Shown: positions 1-9,612, counted from the first letter of the stretch. The stretch: DNA of 64,000 nt from Filimonas lacunae (GCF_002355595.1 NZ_AP017422.1:5460823-5524822); one strand, 5' to 3'. Notes: generated by a model from the letters alone, not told the origin. A program made the numbers and translations.

Positions 1-15
1 TTTCTGGCAGATGAA

Positions 16-471
16 TTAAGGCATAATAATTAAAGGACTGCCGCCTTTAATTTCTACCAGCTCAATGTCGAATACCAGATCCTGACCGGCTAATGGCGGG
101 TTTGCATCCAGTACCACCACATCTTCTCTTACATCAGTAATTACCACAGGCATTTGCTGCCCTTCGCCATTGCTCATGTTCAACACCATTCCTTTTTCAG
201 GAGTCAGGTCGGCCGGGAAACGGTCTAATGGAAACTCCATAAACAGATCATCTCTTTTAGGACCATATGCCTGATCTACCGGAATATGCACAGTTCTTTT
301 TTCACCTGCTGTTAAACCCAGTACTCCATTATCGAAGCCCTGGATAACCATACCGCTACCCACTTCAAATTCCAGTGGTTCGCGTCCTTCGCTGCTATCG
401 AAAGTGGTGCCATCAGTTAACTTGCCATGATAGTGCACTTTTACTGTGTCACCTTTTTTTACTTGTTGCAT
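16..471 (-). CDS. FKBP-type peptidyl-prolyl cis-trans isomerase, SlyD-like
   Basis: Predicted cytosolic folding helper that isomerises X-Pro peptide bonds. The 151 residues show the split FKBP fold of the SlyD group: FKBP strands at about 1-68 with the pocket segment [12 protein letters not shown], an insert-in-flap chaperone domain at about 70-120, and closing strands after DANPPLAG (near 122-129), a variant of the SlyD hallmark DxNHPLAG with Pro in place of His. There is no signal peptide and no His/Cys-rich metal-binding tail like that of the E. coli protein. It is divergent from the muramidase gene, with a 165-nt gap in which I found no clear promoter match. SlyD versus another short FKBP is the only real doubt. 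Confidence 0.9.
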   Translation of the reverse strand: MQQVKKGDTVKVHYHGKLTDGTTFDSSEGREPLEFEVGSGMVIQGFDNGVLGLTAGEKRTVHIPVDQAYGPKRDDLFMEFPLDRFPADLTPEKGMVLNMSNGEGQQMPVVITDVREDVVVLDANPPLAGQDLVFDIELVEIKGGSPLIIMP

Positions 472-636
472 AAATGTTTGTTTTATTCGTTATCCGCAGT
501 TTTTTACACTTTTCCGCTTTGCAACGGCGGTAAATAATTGTTTCTTTAAGGTGCGAAAATCATTATACAGGCGGGCAAGGTAGGAATTTATTTTGTGAAT
601 CGTAACCACCATGCAGCACCAGTAAATTAATTGTAC

Positions 637-1851
637 ATGAAAAAAATAACCGTTCTTTTTCCGGTGTTTCTTTTTATTTTCCTGGCAGGCAATGGCCAGG
701 GAAACACTGTTTATCCCGGTGCCTGGCAGTTAAATAATTATCTCCCACTGCTGAAAGGGAAAAAAATAAGTGTTTTTGCCAATCCTACTTCTGTTATTCA
801 TCATACACATCTTGTTGATACGCTTTTACACCTGGGTGTTTCTATTGTGAAAATATTCGGTCCTGAACATGGGTTTCGCGGCACAGCCGATGCAGGTGCG
901 CACGTAGCCAATTATACAGATCAACAAACAGGAATACCAGTTGTTTCGTTGTATGGAAAAAAAGTAAGGCCTTCGGAGGATGATTTGAAAGATGTAGAGG
1001 TGATGCTGTTTGATTTACAGGATGTTGGGGTACGCTTTTACACTTACATTAATGCTTTACAGGAGTATATAGAAAGCGCTATTATCAATAATAAACCGCT
1101 GATAGTGCTGGACCGGCCCAACCCTAATGGCTTTTACGTAGATGGCCCTGTGCTGAATAGAAAATATTCCAGTGGCATTGGCATGCAACCTGTGCCGGTG
1201 GTATATGGTATGACCATTGGCGAGTATGCTAAAATGCTGGTGGGTGAGCAGTGGCTTACACACAAACCTGCCACTGGCAAGGGTTTTAGCTTAACGGTAA
1301 TACCTTGTAAAAACTATACACACAAAAGCCTGTACCGTTTGCCGGTGAAGCCCTCTCCCAACCTGCCGGATATGACTTCTATTTACCTGTATCCTTCTAC
1401 CTGCTTTTTTGAAGGCACGGTATTGAGTGAAGGAAGGGGCACCGAACATCCGTTTGCACTATTCGGCCATCCTTCTTTACCCGATACCTTGTATGCATTT
1501 ACGCCACGCAGCAAGGAAGGCGCAACTGCTCCTAAGTTAAAAGATGTTACCTGCTATGGATGGAATGTATATACCGATGAGCAAAGCACTTTACAAACCC
1601 TGAAAGGACAACTGCATCTTAGCTGGCTGCTCAACGCTTATGCTTTATTTCCTGACAAGGAAGACTTTTTTATCAATGCCCCAAGCGGAAAGCCCGAGGA
1701 TTATTTCTTCAATAAACTGACAGGCAATAGTAACCTGATGCAACAGCTGATTCAGGGATTTACGGAAACCGAAATTCGTAACAGCTGGCAGCCCGATCTT
1801 ACGGCGTTTAAAAAGATCAGGAAGAAATACCTGTTGTACGCCGATTTCTGA
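637..1851 (+). CDS. NamZ-like exo-beta-N-acetylmuramidase (DUF1343)
   Basis: Matches the DUF1343/NamZ family, whose characterised Bacillus member removes N-acetylmuramic acid from the non-reducing end of peptidoglycan fragments. Recognisable blocks are the start of the mature domain (LLKGKKISVFANPTSV), FGPEHGFRG, the DLQDVGVRFYTYI segment, VLDRPNPNG and the late EGRGTEHPF motif. A signal peptide ending near FLAGNGQG fits export to the periplasm. I start at the ATG at 637; an in-frame TTG two codons upstream adds only MY. Length (404 aa) is normal. The job is likely cell-wall recycling. It ends 16 nt before fmt, which has its own promoter. Confidence 0.85.
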   Translation: MKKITVLFPVFLFIFLAGNGQGNTVYPGAWQLNNYLPLLKGKKISVFANPTSVIHHTHLVDTLLHLGVSIVKIFGPEHGFRGTADAGAHVANYTDQQTGIPVVSLYGKKVRPSEDDLKDVEVMLFDLQDVGVRFYTYINALQEYIESAIINNKPLIVLDRPNPNGFYVDGPVLNRKYSSGIGMQPVPVVYGMTIGEYAKMLVGEQWLTHKPATGKGFSLTVIPCKNYTHKSLYRLPVKPSPNLPDMTSIYLYPSTCFFEGTVLSEGRGTEHPFALFGHPSLPDTLYAFTPRSKEGATAPKLKDVTCYGWNVYTDEQSTLQTLKGQLHLSWLLNAYALFPDKEDFFINAPSGKPEDYFFNKLTGNSNLMQQLIQGFTETEIRNSWQPDLTAFKKIRKKYLLYADF

Positions 1852-1863
1852 TGATTATTTTTG
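1834..1863 (+). promoter_or_regulatory. Bacteroidota-type promoter of fmt, nearly leaderless
   Basis: TTG at 1834-1836, 19 bases, then TATTTTTG at 1856-1863, fitting the Bacteroidota TTTG-N19-TAnnTTTG promoter. The fmt ATG begins 4 bases after the -7 box, so the mRNA would start at or next to the start codon. The match is seen directly; activity is inferred. Confidence 0.6.
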
Positions 1864-1867
1864 TGCT

Positions 1868-2818
1868 ATGAGTTATAAAGATACCAGGATTGTTTTTATG
1901 GGTACACCCGAGTTTGCCGTAGCATCTCTGGATGCTTTGGTAGAAGCTGGCTGTACTATTGCAGGCGTAGTAACTGCCCCGGATAAACCGGCAGGCAGGG
2001 GTATGAAACTGCAACAAAGTGCCGTGAAGCAATATGCCGAAAGCAAAGGCCTGCCTGTGTTGCAACCGCTGAAACTAAAAGATCCTGCTTTTATAGAAGC
2101 ATTAAAGGCTTTACAAGCCGACTTACAGGTAGTAGTGGCTTTTCGTATGTTACCGGAAATAGTATGGGATATGCCTTCTTTAGGCACCATCAATGTACAC
2201 GGCTCATTGCTACCGCAATATCGTGGAGCTGCTCCTATCAACTGGGCAGTGATCAACGGGGAAAAAGAAACGGGGGTTACCACTTTTAAATTACAGCACG
2301 AAATTGATACCGGCAACATTCTGCTACAGGCATCTATGCCCATTGGCGAAGATGAAACCGCCGGTGAAGTGCACGACCGCATGAAAGAACTGGGGGCCCA
2401 ATTGCTGGTAACCACTATAAAAGAACTGGCAACTGGTAATGTATCGGAAAAAGCACAATCTTCTATAGCATCTGGCACCTCAGAAAATGCGGAAGCCACT
2501 TTAAAGCATGCCCCTAAAATATTTACGGAAACCTGTGTTATTAACTGGCAGAGAAGCTGCACTGATATTCATAACCAGATACGCGGCCTAAGTCCTTTTC
2601 CGGGGGCTTTTACCATTTTACAGGATAAAACACTGAAGATATTTCGTAGTAAAAAAGAGTGGATTGCTCACCAGCAAACGCCTGGCACTGTAGATACGGA
2701 TGGGAAAAGCTATTTACGCTTTGCCTGTGTAGATGGCTATGTGCATGTACTGGAAATGCAGCTGGAAGGAAAAAAGCGTATGGCCGTGCAGGATTTCCTG
2801 AGAGGATACCGGCCCTAA
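1868..2818 (+). CDS. fmt: methionyl-tRNA formyltransferase
   Basis: Formylates Met-tRNAfMet using 10-formyl-tetrahydrofolate, for translation initiation in the cytosol. The N-terminal formyltransferase domain begins with IVFMGTPEFAV; the family signature HGSLLPQYRGAAPI sits at about residues 111-124, preceded by the catalytic Asn (INVHG), and the catalytic Asp lies in EIDTGNILLQ. The C-terminal OB-like tRNA-binding domain covers about 210-316. Length (316 aa) is typical. There is no def gene beside it. It converges on the LysM gene across a shared hairpin terminator. Confidence 0.97.
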   Translation: MSYKDTRIVFMGTPEFAVASLDALVEAGCTIAGVVTAPDKPAGRGMKLQQSAVKQYAESKGLPVLQPLKLKDPAFIEALKALQADLQVVVAFRMLPEIVWDMPSLGTINVHGSLLPQYRGAAPINWAVINGEKETGVTTFKLQHEIDTGNILLQASMPIGEDETAGEVHDRMKELGAQLLVTTIKELATGNVSEKAQSSIASGTSENAEATLKHAPKIFTETCVINWQRSCTDIHNQIRGLSPFPGAFTILQDKTLKIFRSKKEWIAHQQTPGTVDTDGKSYLRFACVDGYVHVLEMQLEGKKRMAVQDFLRGYRP

Positions 2819-2861
2819 AAAAAGCCACAGTGGCTACTACTAATCGTAGTAAGCCACTGTG
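2817..2861 (-). terminator. terminator overlapping the end of the LysM gene
   Basis: Stem CACAGTGGCT (2826-2835) pairs with AGCCACTGTG (2852-2861) and continues inward with ACTAC/GTAGT. On the minus strand the hairpin is followed by seven Ts (2823-2817). The last seven codons and the stop of the LysM gene form the upstream arm. It also sits just past the fmt stop, so it may stop transcription from both sides. Confidence 0.8.
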
Positions 2862-3835
2862 ATTTGAAATTTCAGTTCTGTTACGCCCAGTGCATCGGCA
2901 GCTGCATTGCTAATGCGATAGGTTAACCCTTCATTCTCTTTCAGGGTACCCATATTCCAAAGCACTTTCGCATAAATAGTTTTATTGCTGGCCGGCGCAG
3001 TTATTTTTACAATAGAGCCAGGCGCGATATCATTCATCAGGATATAATACTTCTTATCATTCCATCCGCTGGATGTTTTAAAGGTCATTGCTGCACCTGA
3101 TGCTGTTTCTAAAGAGCGGCCCGCCACATCTTTACCAAACAGTGGTTCAAAATATCCTTTAGGCCCCACTTTAGACGGATCAATCACCACTTCTTCTTTC
3201 ACAACAGGCTTGGTATCCACTACCGGCTTAGGCGCCTGAGCTTCAGGAGTCTGTGCAGCTGGGGCTTCGGTTGGCGCTGCCTGTTGCACTGGTGGTTGCT
3301 GAGCCGGTTGTGGTTGAACCGGTTGCGGCTTAGGTGCGGTGGGCTGTGGTTGTTGCACTGCCACTTCGCCACCTCCTGCCGGAGCCTGACCATTAATGTA
3401 TAATTTCTGACCTACAGAAACATTATCGGAAGCAAGGCTGTTCCAGCCTTTTACCTGATCCACCTTCACATGATATTTAGTAGCTATTCTGTATAAGGTT
3501 TCACCCTGCTGCACCACATGCACCGTTGCAGCGCCATTGCTTGCAGGAGCCACTTGCTGTGGAGCCTGGGCAGGCGTAGTAGCAGCCGGAGTTGCTGGTT
3601 TGGGAACGGAAGTTCCTGCTGCCGGGATTTTTATTTTCTGTCCTATAGCCAGTTTGCTGTTCGAGTTCATTCCGTTTAAGCGCATGATATCACCAACAGT
3701 GGTTTTATACTTCGCACTCAAGCCAGATAAGGTTTCGCCTGCTGTTATGGTATGTGTGGTAAACTTCGTTTGCGCATTTACAACTCCACTCACAAACATC
3801 CCCAGCGATATCAATACTACAATACGATTCATCAT
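2840..3835 (-). CDS. secreted LysM protein with a double-psi-like C-terminal domain
   Basis: Exported peptidoglycan-binding protein. A signal peptide (cut near VNAQTKF) precedes two LysM repeats at about residues 26-71 (TAGETLSGLSAKY...) and 104-147 (QQGETLYRIATKY...), then a long Pro/Gln/Ala-rich linker at about 150-215 and a C-terminal domain at about 240-331. That last domain (PGSIVKITAPASNKTIYAKV, then GLTYRISNAAADALG) resembles the RlpA-type double-psi beta barrel common in Bacteroidota LysM proteins. No catalytic motif was recognised, so a binding or scaffold role at the wall is inferred. The stop codon lies inside the terminator stem. Confidence 0.85.
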   Translation of the reverse strand: MMNRIVVLISLGMFVSGVVNAQTKFTTHTITAGETLSGLSAKYKTTVGDIMRLNGMNSNSKLAIGQKIKIPAAGTSVPKPATPAATTPAQAPQQVAPASNGAATVHVVQQGETLYRIATKYHVKVDQVKGWNSLASDNVSVGQKLYINGQAPAGGGEVAVQQPQPTAPKPQPVQPQPAQQPPVQQAAPTEAPAAQTPEAQAPKPVVDTKPVVKEEVVIDPSKVGPKGYFEPLFGKDVAGRSLETASGAAMTFKTSSGWNDKKYYILMNDIAPGSIVKITAPASNKTIYAKVLWNMGTLKENEGLTYRISNAAADALGVTELKFQITVAYYD

Positions 3836-3856
3836 GCGTTAAAAATACGGGTAATT

Positions 3857-5248
3857 TTAATCTTTTAATATTCTCCATTCCACCGGATAGTAATTATTTA
3901 TTCTACCGGGCAACACCTTCATCCACCCCAGATTCACACCTTCAAACTGTGCCAGCGTCCACCCTTTGGGGGCATCTCCTGCATCTACCTCTTTCTTACG
4001 TAAATACTGTAAAGCCTGCTCCAGTTCCAGGTTCAGCTTTGGTAAGGTATCTTTTACATGCAAGCTTAATGCCAGTGCATGTTCAGGCACCAGATCCTTT
4101 CCTTTTAACATGCCCACAGCCACCCCTGCTTTTTTAATATGTAACGACTGCTGCAATGTCAGCACCTCGGCTTTCCACTGTTCCGGAACCGCAATAATAG
4201 TGTCTTTCTGCTTAAACAGAAACAAGTTAGCAGTATCCTTTAACCAATCGCCCACCACCTGCACTTCCTGTTTGGTTAAGGTATTTAATGTGTTTTTCTT
4301 AACAAATACGGTTCCGCTGCTACTTTCTTTTTTCCGGAAAGCGGCTATGAAAAAACCTTCTCCTTTTACCTTATCAGGATAAAAACGGTAACCGGCAGCT
4401 TTGTATTGTTCTGACAGAACGGGAATAATGCCCCATTCTTCCTCCAAAGAGATAGAACAGCTTTCCAGTGCAAAGTTTTGCATCAGCCAGTCCAGTATTT
4501 CTTCATCTTCCTGCTTGCTGTAAGAACAGGTGGAATAGATAAGTATACCTTCTTCTTTTAAAGCCGGGTAGATATCCGCCAGAATACGTTGCTGGCGCTG
4601 GCTGCATAAGGCTACGTTATCTTCACTCCACTCTTCAATAGCTTCAGGATCTTTTCTAAACAGTCCGCTGCCGCTACAGGGCGCATCGGCCACTATTACA
4701 TCAAAATACCCGGCCAATGCCTGAAAGTGAGCCGGATCGTTATTGGTAACCACCACATTGTCGGCACCCCATTTTGTAATATTCTCGGCCAGTATACTGC
4801 TGCGGTTACGTATCACCTCATTGGCCACTACCAGCCCATCGGCAAAATAAGAAGCCAGTAAGGTGCTTTTTCCACCAGGGGCAGCACACAAGTCCAATAC
4901 TTTTTGCTGTGCGGGATTGCCCGCTACCTGATGCAGCACTTCCCATAAGAACATGCTGCTGGCTTCCTGCACATAATAAGTGCCGGCATGAAACAACGGA
5001 TCGAAAGTAAAGGAAGGACGTTCGGGCAGATAAGCTCCATACCTGCACCAGGGAACAGGCGTAAGCGGTAACCCGGAAGCCAGGCGCTGCGGCCCTTTTG
5101 CCGGGTTAAACCGTACAGAAGTTACTTTTTCCTCTGCTGCATGAACTGCTTCAAAAGTATTGCGGTTAAAGCCTGCACACTGTTCCAGCGAGGCCAGTAA
5201 TGCTATGGGTAGTTTGCCTGACAAATGATAGGTATTTTGAAGCGTCAA
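3857..5248 (-). CDS. RsmF/NOL1-NOP2-sun family rRNA m5C methyltransferase
   Basis: SAM-dependent cytosine-5 methyltransferase for rRNA. Seen: the SAM-binding loop LDLCAAPGGKSTLLASYF, the Pro-Cys motif DAPCSGSGLFRKD, and the second Cys in YSTCSYSKQEDEEI, the two-cysteine mechanism of this family. The C-terminal half (about 300-463) carries the RsmF-type extension and ends in GWMKVLPGRINNYYP, as in RsmF/YebU relatives. At 463 aa it fits RsmF (16S C1407 in E. coli), but the exact target base cannot be read from sequence. It lies 21 nt upstream of the LysM gene start in transcription order, with no clear shared function. Confidence 0.88.
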   Translation of the reverse strand: MTLQNTYHLSGKLPIALLASLEQCAGFNRNTFEAVHAAEEKVTSVRFNPAKGPQRLASGLPLTPVPWCRYGAYLPERPSFTFDPLFHAGTYYVQEASSMFLWEVLHQVAGNPAQQKVLDLCAAPGGKSTLLASYFADGLVVANEVIRNRSSILAENITKWGADNVVVTNNDPAHFQALAGYFDVIVADAPCSGSGLFRKDPEAIEEWSEDNVALCSQRQQRILADIYPALKEEGILIYSTCSYSKQEDEEILDWLMQNFALESCSISLEEEWGIIPVLSEQYKAAGYRFYPDKVKGEGFFIAAFRKKESSSGTVFVKKNTLNTLTKQEVQVVGDWLKDTANLFLFKQKDTIIAVPEQWKAEVLTLQQSLHIKKAGVAVGMLKGKDLVPEHALALSLHVKDTLPKLNLELEQALQYLRKKEVDAGDAPKGWTLAQFEGVNLGWMKVLPGRINNYYPVEWRILKD

Positions 5249-5289
5249 AATTAACTGTAATACGCATGTAACGCTTCAATACCCTTTTA

Positions 5290-6090
5290 TTAGAACCGCA
5301 CGGTGAAATGTTGCTTTATTTTAAATTCTTTGCGCAGCAACACTATTCCGATAAAAAACAGATCAATGGTCATAGTAACCGCTTCGTGCTGTTGCACTTC
5401 CTGCCATACCTGCTCCATTTCACTGCTCCAGTGTATATCATCCAGGATAATGATGGTGTGTTCATGCGCCACTTCCAGCAATTGATGAAAATATTGCATA
5501 GTAGGCTGATAGCGGTGATTACCGTCTACAAAAGCAAAATCCACCTTGGCCGGCAAAGCTTTTAAAGTATCCTCCAGCGTTTCGTCGAAATTGCCTTCTA
5601 CCAACCGGATGTTTTTCAACTCCAATGCAGCAAAGCCCGACCGCGCTACCGAAGCCACTGCAGGTGCGCCTTCCATAGTGGTAACGGCTGCTTTACCATT
5701 GCCGCTGGCCAGATAGGAAGAGGTAATACCTAAAGAAGTACCCAGCTCCACTATTACAGCGGGCTGATAATAGTTAACCATGCGAAACATCAGCTGGCCA
5801 TACTTTGCCGGCTTTAAAGCACTGCGGGCTATAGAAGATACCTGGCGGCGCTTGTGCGAATTTACACGTGAACCGGCTCCAAAATCGGCTATTTCCAGCC
5901 AGGTGTTATCCTGCAATAATTTTTCCCGCTGCTTCTCTATCTGTTGATAGCAGTAATAAGCACGGTTATCATTTAACACATCTGTTATAAAGCTAAATAC
6001 AAACGGGGAATGCACTCCATGTCCCTTACCGTTCTCTCCTCTCCACCAATATTGAAAATACTTTACAGCTAACTGTAGTTTAGAATACAT
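5290..6090 (-). CDS. class I SAM-dependent methyltransferase (O-methyltransferase-like)
   Basis: Rossmann-fold methyltransferase of unknown target. Motif I is VIVELGTSLGITSSYL, with the acidic residue in TMEGAP and the later FAFVDGNHRYQPT and IIILDDIHWS segments resembling catechol/caffeoyl-type O-methyltransferases. The N-terminus MYSKLQLAVKYFQYWW followed by GKGHGVHSPFVF is, from memory, a conserved opening of a Bacteroidota-restricted subgroup, so I start at 6090, leaving 8 nt after the folA stop; an ATG at 6114 would overlap folA by 16 nt. Tight spacing suggests one transcript with thyA and folA. Confidence 0.8.
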   Translation of the reverse strand: MYSKLQLAVKYFQYWWRGENGKGHGVHSPFVFSFITDVLNDNRAYYCYQQIEKQREKLLQDNTWLEIADFGAGSRVNSHKRRQVSSIARSALKPAKYGQLMFRMVNYYQPAVIVELGTSLGITSSYLASGNGKAAVTTMEGAPAVASVARSGFAALELKNIRLVEGNFDETLEDTLKALPAKVDFAFVDGNHRYQPTMQYFHQLLEVAHEHTIIILDDIHWSSEMEQVWQEVQQHEAVTMTIDLFFIGIVLLRKEFKIKQHFTVRF

Positions 6091-6098
6091 ATTTTGAT

Positions 6099-6596
6099 TT
6101 ATTTCCGCTCCCACACCTGGAAGCTATAGTCGTATGCATGTTTGTCATCTGCTAAAAAATCCTGGTGAGAAGTCAGATGCCATTTTTGTTTATCTACTTC
6201 AGGAAAAAAAGCATCTGCTCCTTCAAAAGTAGCATGCACACGTGTCAGATAGATCTTATCTGCCTCGTTTATGGTTTCTTTATAAATTTCGCCACCGCCC
6301 GATATCAGCACTTCGGCATACTTGTTTTCCTGTGCCAGAAACAACGCATCTTTTACGTTGTTCACCACCACTACTTTATCTTGTTGCCAACCTTGCTGGC
6401 GGGTAACGATAATATTTAACCTGCCTGGTAATGGCTGGCCCGATAAAGCTTCAAAGGTTTTACGCCCCATTACTACCGGCATGCCCCAGGTCATATTCTT
6501 AAAGAATTTTAAATCGTTGGGCAAATGCCATAACAACTGGTTATTCTTTCCTATTGCATTATCTGTTGCCGCAGCAACTATCAGCGAAATTTTCAT
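6099..6596 (-). CDS. folA: dihydrofolate reductase
   Basis: Reduces dihydrofolate to tetrahydrofolate with NADPH, regenerating the cofactor oxidised by thymidylate synthase encoded 11 nt upstream. The 165 residues start with LIVAAATDNAIGKNNQLLWHL, with the substrate-binding acidic residue in LPNDLKFFK, then MPVVMGRKTFEAL, the NADPH-binding segment VLISGGGEIYKE, and a typical C-terminal strand near YDYSFQVWERK. The thyA-folA pair is a standard operon. Confidence 0.96.
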   Translation of the reverse strand: MKISLIVAAATDNAIGKNNQLLWHLPNDLKFFKNMTWGMPVVMGRKTFEALSGQPLPGRLNIIVTRQQGWQQDKVVVVNNVKDALFLAQENKYAEVLISGGGEIYKETINEADKIYLTRVHATFEGADAFFPEVDKQKWHLTSHQDFLADDKHAYDYSFQVWERK

Positions 6597-6607
6597 AGTG
6601 TAATAAG

Positions 6608-7423
6608 TTAAATGGCAACTGCCCCTTTGATATGTGGATGCGCCTGGTAATTGTCCAGTGTAAAATCTTCAAATGTAAACTCCAGGATATCCTTTACTGC
6701 CGGGTTTATTTTCATTACCGGCAATGGATGTGGCGCGCGGGTTAATTGCAGCTTTGCCTGCTCGTGGTGGTTGCTGTATAAATGCACATCGCCAAAAGTA
6801 TGTACAAACTCACCGGCATCCAGGTTGCACACCTGGGCTATCATCATCGTTAATAAAGCATAAGAAGCGATATTGAAAGGCACCCCTAAAAACACATCTG
6901 CGCTACGCTGGTATAACTGACAGGATAGTTTAGCACGCTCCCCTTCTGCCCTGGCAGGTGTAACATAAAACTGGAAAAGTGCGTGACAAGGCATTAATGC
7001 CATTTCGGGCAACTCGGCCACGTTCCACGCGCTTACAATCATCCGGCGGCTATCGGGGTTGGTTTTAATTTGCTTTATTACATCCGAAATCTGATCAAAC
7101 GTAGCACCATTGGCTCCTTCCCAGCTACGCCATTGCTTGCCATATACCGGCCCCAGGTTTCCATCGGCATCCGCCCACTCATCCCATATTTTCACACCAT
7201 GCTCTTTCAGGTAGGCTATATTGGTTTCGCCCTTCAAAAACCACAACAGTTCGTATATAATGCTTTTCAGGTGCAGCTTTTTGGTGGTCACCAACGGAAA
7301 GCCTTCCTGCAGGTTAAACCGCATCTGGTAACCAAAACAGCTGGTAGTGCCAGTACCGGTGCGGTCTGTTTTTACCGTACCGTTATCTATAATATGTTGA
7401 AGTAATTGTAGGTATTGTTGCAT
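6608..7423 (-). CDS. thyA: thymidylate synthase
   Basis: Makes dTMP from dUMP with methylene-tetrahydrofolate, yielding dihydrofolate for FolA. Seen: N-terminal [12 protein letters not shown] loop, the catalytic Cys in [13 protein letters not shown], the phosphate-binding [17 protein letters not shown] stretch, and the C-terminal [10 protein letters not shown] ending that closes on the ligand. 271 aa, close to the E. coli enzyme. Upstream, TATCTTGC lies 7 nt before the start codon as an imperfect -7 box. Confidence 0.97.
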   Translation of the reverse strand: MQQYLQLLQHIIDNGTVKTDRTGTGTTSCFGYQMRFNLQEGFPLVTTKKLHLKSIIYELLWFLKGETNIAYLKEHGVKIWDEWADADGNLGPVYGKQWRSWEGANGATFDQISDVIKQIKTNPDSRRMIVSAWNVAELPEMALMPCHALFQFYVTPARAEGERAKLSCQLYQRSADVFLGVPFNIASYALLTMMIAQVCNLDAGEFVHTFGDVHLYSNHHEQAKLQLTRAPHPLPVMKINPAVKDILEFTFEDFTLDNYQAHPHIKGAVAI

Positions 7424-7520
7424 AACGGTGCAAGATACAAAAAGATGCGCCTTTTGTATGATCTGTTAGGGGACTGAAAACCATGCCATATGTTATATTT
7501 TATGAACATAATGCCGGTAA

Positions 7521-7538
7521 CTGCCTGATTACAGGCAG
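7521..7538. promoter_or_regulatory. inverted repeat in the thyA / response-regulator gap
   Basis: CTGCCTG-ATTA-CAGGCAG is a 7-bp perfect inverted repeat about 70 nt before the response regulator start, in the 184-nt divergent gap. It is not followed by a T-run, so an operator or RNA hairpin is more likely than a terminator. Function is a guess. Confidence 0.3.
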
Positions 7539-7607
7539 CAAAAACTTGCTTTTTAGCGATGATTATAGCTGTGAAGATGTTATATTTAATACGTAAGACG
7601 ACCCACT

Positions 7608-8276
7608 ATGATAACGATAGCCATAGCAGACGATCACACACTATTACGGAAGGCATTGGTTTCGCTGATTAACGATTTTACCAATTGCCAGGTAATTATG
7701 CAGGCAGGAAACGGACAGGAGTTACTTGATTTACTGGCTGCTGCCACCACTTTACCACAGGTGGCCATACTGGATGTAAATATGCCCTTTTTAGATGGCT
7801 ACCACACCGCCCGGGCCCTGGCAGCCGGGTATCCGCAAATACACACGCTATCCCTTTCCATGCTGAACGATGAACTGAATGTGATAAAAATGCTACAGGC
7901 AGGTGTAAAAGGATATGTACTGAAAGAATGTGATCCGGAGGAACTACAGAATGCCATTTTATTTACCTCAAGAGGAGAATACTTTGTGAATGAGCTGCTG
8001 ACTGTTCAAATAGGCAGAGGAATAAACCACTTAAACAGTCAAACACAAAAGCAGGGTGCCAACGATAGTGAACAACCTGCTTTTTTAACGGAAAGAGAAA
8101 CAGAATTTCTGCAATGGACAGCCAGTGACTATACCTACAAGGAAATTGCAGATAAAATGAAACTAAGTCCACGCACTATAGACAGTTACCGGGATACATT
8201 ATTTGAAAAGCTACAGATAAGAAGCCGGGTAGGCCTGGCCGTATATGCTATCAAAAACAAAGTGGTTATCCTATAA
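7608..8276 (+). CDS. NarL/FixJ-family response regulator
   Basis: Two-domain transcription regulator. Receiver domain at about 1-120: acidic pair in IADDHTLLRKA, phospho-acceptor Asp in AILDVNMPFLDG, and the conserved Lys in GYVLKECDPEEL. LuxR-type helix-turn-helix at about 160-222: LTERETEFLQWTASDYTYKE followed by SPRTIDSYRDTLFEKL. No histidine kinase lies next to it, so it is an orphan; the kinase at 40.8-42.7 kb is also orphan, but a link is not supported. Its stop is 5 nt from the convergent proline dehydrogenase stop, with no terminator between. Confidence 0.92.
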   Translation: MITIAIADDHTLLRKALVSLINDFTNCQVIMQAGNGQELLDLLAAATTLPQVAILDVNMPFLDGYHTARALAAGYPQIHTLSLSMLNDELNVIKMLQAGVKGYVLKECDPEELQNAILFTSRGEYFVNELLTVQIGRGINHLNSQTQKQGANDSEQPAFLTERETEFLQWTASDYTYKEIADKMKLSPRTIDSYRDTLFEKLQIRSRVGLAVYAIKNKVVIL

Positions 8277-8281
8277 CCTAT

Positions 8282-9478
8282 TTATACTTCACTGCCGTTG
8301 TGCCTTCTTTTCAGCTCTCTTTTAATCAATCCCAACTCGCGGCCTGTTTGCCCGCTTACACTGCTGTTTTCCTGTGCCCTGCGCATAAGGTAGGGTATAA
8401 CATCACGGATAGGACCAAAAGGCAGGTATTTGCTCACCGAAAAGCCCGCTTTAGCCAGGTTAAAAGTGATATTGTCACTCATGCCATATAACTGGGAAAA
8501 GTGCACATGCGGATGATTATGTGGTAAACCTTTGGCATCTAACAGTTCGGCAGCCCGCAGATTGCTGTATTCGTTATGAGAAGCAATGATAACCCCTATA
8601 CTCTCCAGGTTATTGATACAATATTCCACGGCTGCATTATAATCGCCGTCGGCAAACGATTTATCATTCTGTATAGGTGACGCATAAGCATTCTGTGTAG
8701 CACGCAATCTTTCTTTTTCCATATAAGCGCCACGTACCAGTTTCACACCTAACAACACCCCCTGCTTTTGGGTAATCTGGTGCGACATTTTGAGGAAACG
8801 GAGCCTATCGTGACGATATAGCTGAATGGTATTGTAGATGATCACTTTCTCTTTATTAAACTCCTCCATCATCTCCATAGTAAGCCTGTCTACGGGGTCT
8901 TGTATCCAGCTTTCCTCTGCATCTACCAACACTCCAATGCCCTTTTCTGCAGCCACCTCACAAATGCGGTACATACGTTCACGCACTTTATTCCATTCTT
9001 CATTTTCTACTTCATGGTCGTGTATGCCACTGCGTAAACGCGGGGCTTCATTAAGCGTTTGCAATAACCCAAAACGGGCAAAACCAGTTACTTTAATGCT
9101 GATAAAAGGGATATTCTTTTGCGTAGCAGCATACTCTATTACACGAATAAATTCCTGGGTAGCGTGTTCAAACGCGTCATCGCCTTCTTTGCCTTCTACC
9201 CCATAATCGAGTATTACCTGAACATGGTAGTTTCCTAAGGTTTTGCATACAGCGGCTGTTTGCTCCAGCGTTTCGCCCCCTACAAACTGTTTAAATATGG
9301 TTTTACGGATTATGCCATGTACCGGCAAACCTGTTTTCATTAAAAACGGGGTTAGGCGAACTCCGGCAGCTGACACCCATGACAAACCCATGGTTTCAAA
9401 CAGCCAACGGGCAACTTTCAACTCTTTGTCACTCTTATACGCAAAAGCCACGCTTGTATTATCAAAGGATAGATTCAT
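8282..9478 (-). CDS. proline dehydrogenase (monofunctional)
   Basis: FAD enzyme oxidising proline to pyrroline-5-carboxylate, the first step of proline breakdown. At 398 aa it holds only the PutA-type beta/alpha barrel, not the second dehydrogenase domain. Seen: VLDAEESWIQDPVDRLTMEM, LGVKLVRGAYMEKERLR, the HNEYSNLRAAELL segment, and the C-terminal substrate-binding LPFGPIRDVIPYLMRRAQEN with the paired arginines typical of the family. The partner P5C dehydrogenase is not in this window. Confidence 0.93.
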   Translation of the reverse strand: MNLSFDNTSVAFAYKSDKELKVARWLFETMGLSWVSAAGVRLTPFLMKTGLPVHGIIRKTIFKQFVGGETLEQTAAVCKTLGNYHVQVILDYGVEGKEGDDAFEHATQEFIRVIEYAATQKNIPFISIKVTGFARFGLLQTLNEAPRLRSGIHDHEVENEEWNKVRERMYRICEVAAEKGIGVLVDAEESWIQDPVDRLTMEMMEEFNKEKVIIYNTIQLYRHDRLRFLKMSHQITQKQGVLLGVKLVRGAYMEKERLRATQNAYASPIQNDKSFADGDYNAAVEYCINNLESIGVIIASHNEYSNLRAAELLDAKGLPHNHPHVHFSQLYGMSDNITFNLAKAGFSVSKYLPFGPIRDVIPYLMRRAQENSSVSGQTGRELGLIKRELKRRHNGSEV

Positions 9479-9559
9479 ACTAACAATTGTTCTTACACGA
9501 AGATCGGTAGTGCTACGGTAATGAAAAAATTTTGAAGCACATTCTAACAGTATTATTAG

Positions 9560-9590
9560 AAAGCCGTACAGTTTTTTGCTGTACGGCTTT
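9560..9590 (-). terminator. terminator after the SusD gene
   Basis: Perfect 12-bp stem AAAGCCGTACAG / CTGTACGGCTTT with a 7-nt loop, 23 nt past the SusD stop on the minus strand. The following T-run is short (TTTC), so strength is uncertain. Confidence 0.75.
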
Positions 9591-9612
9591 GATTATATCA
9601 AGTTCTGTACCG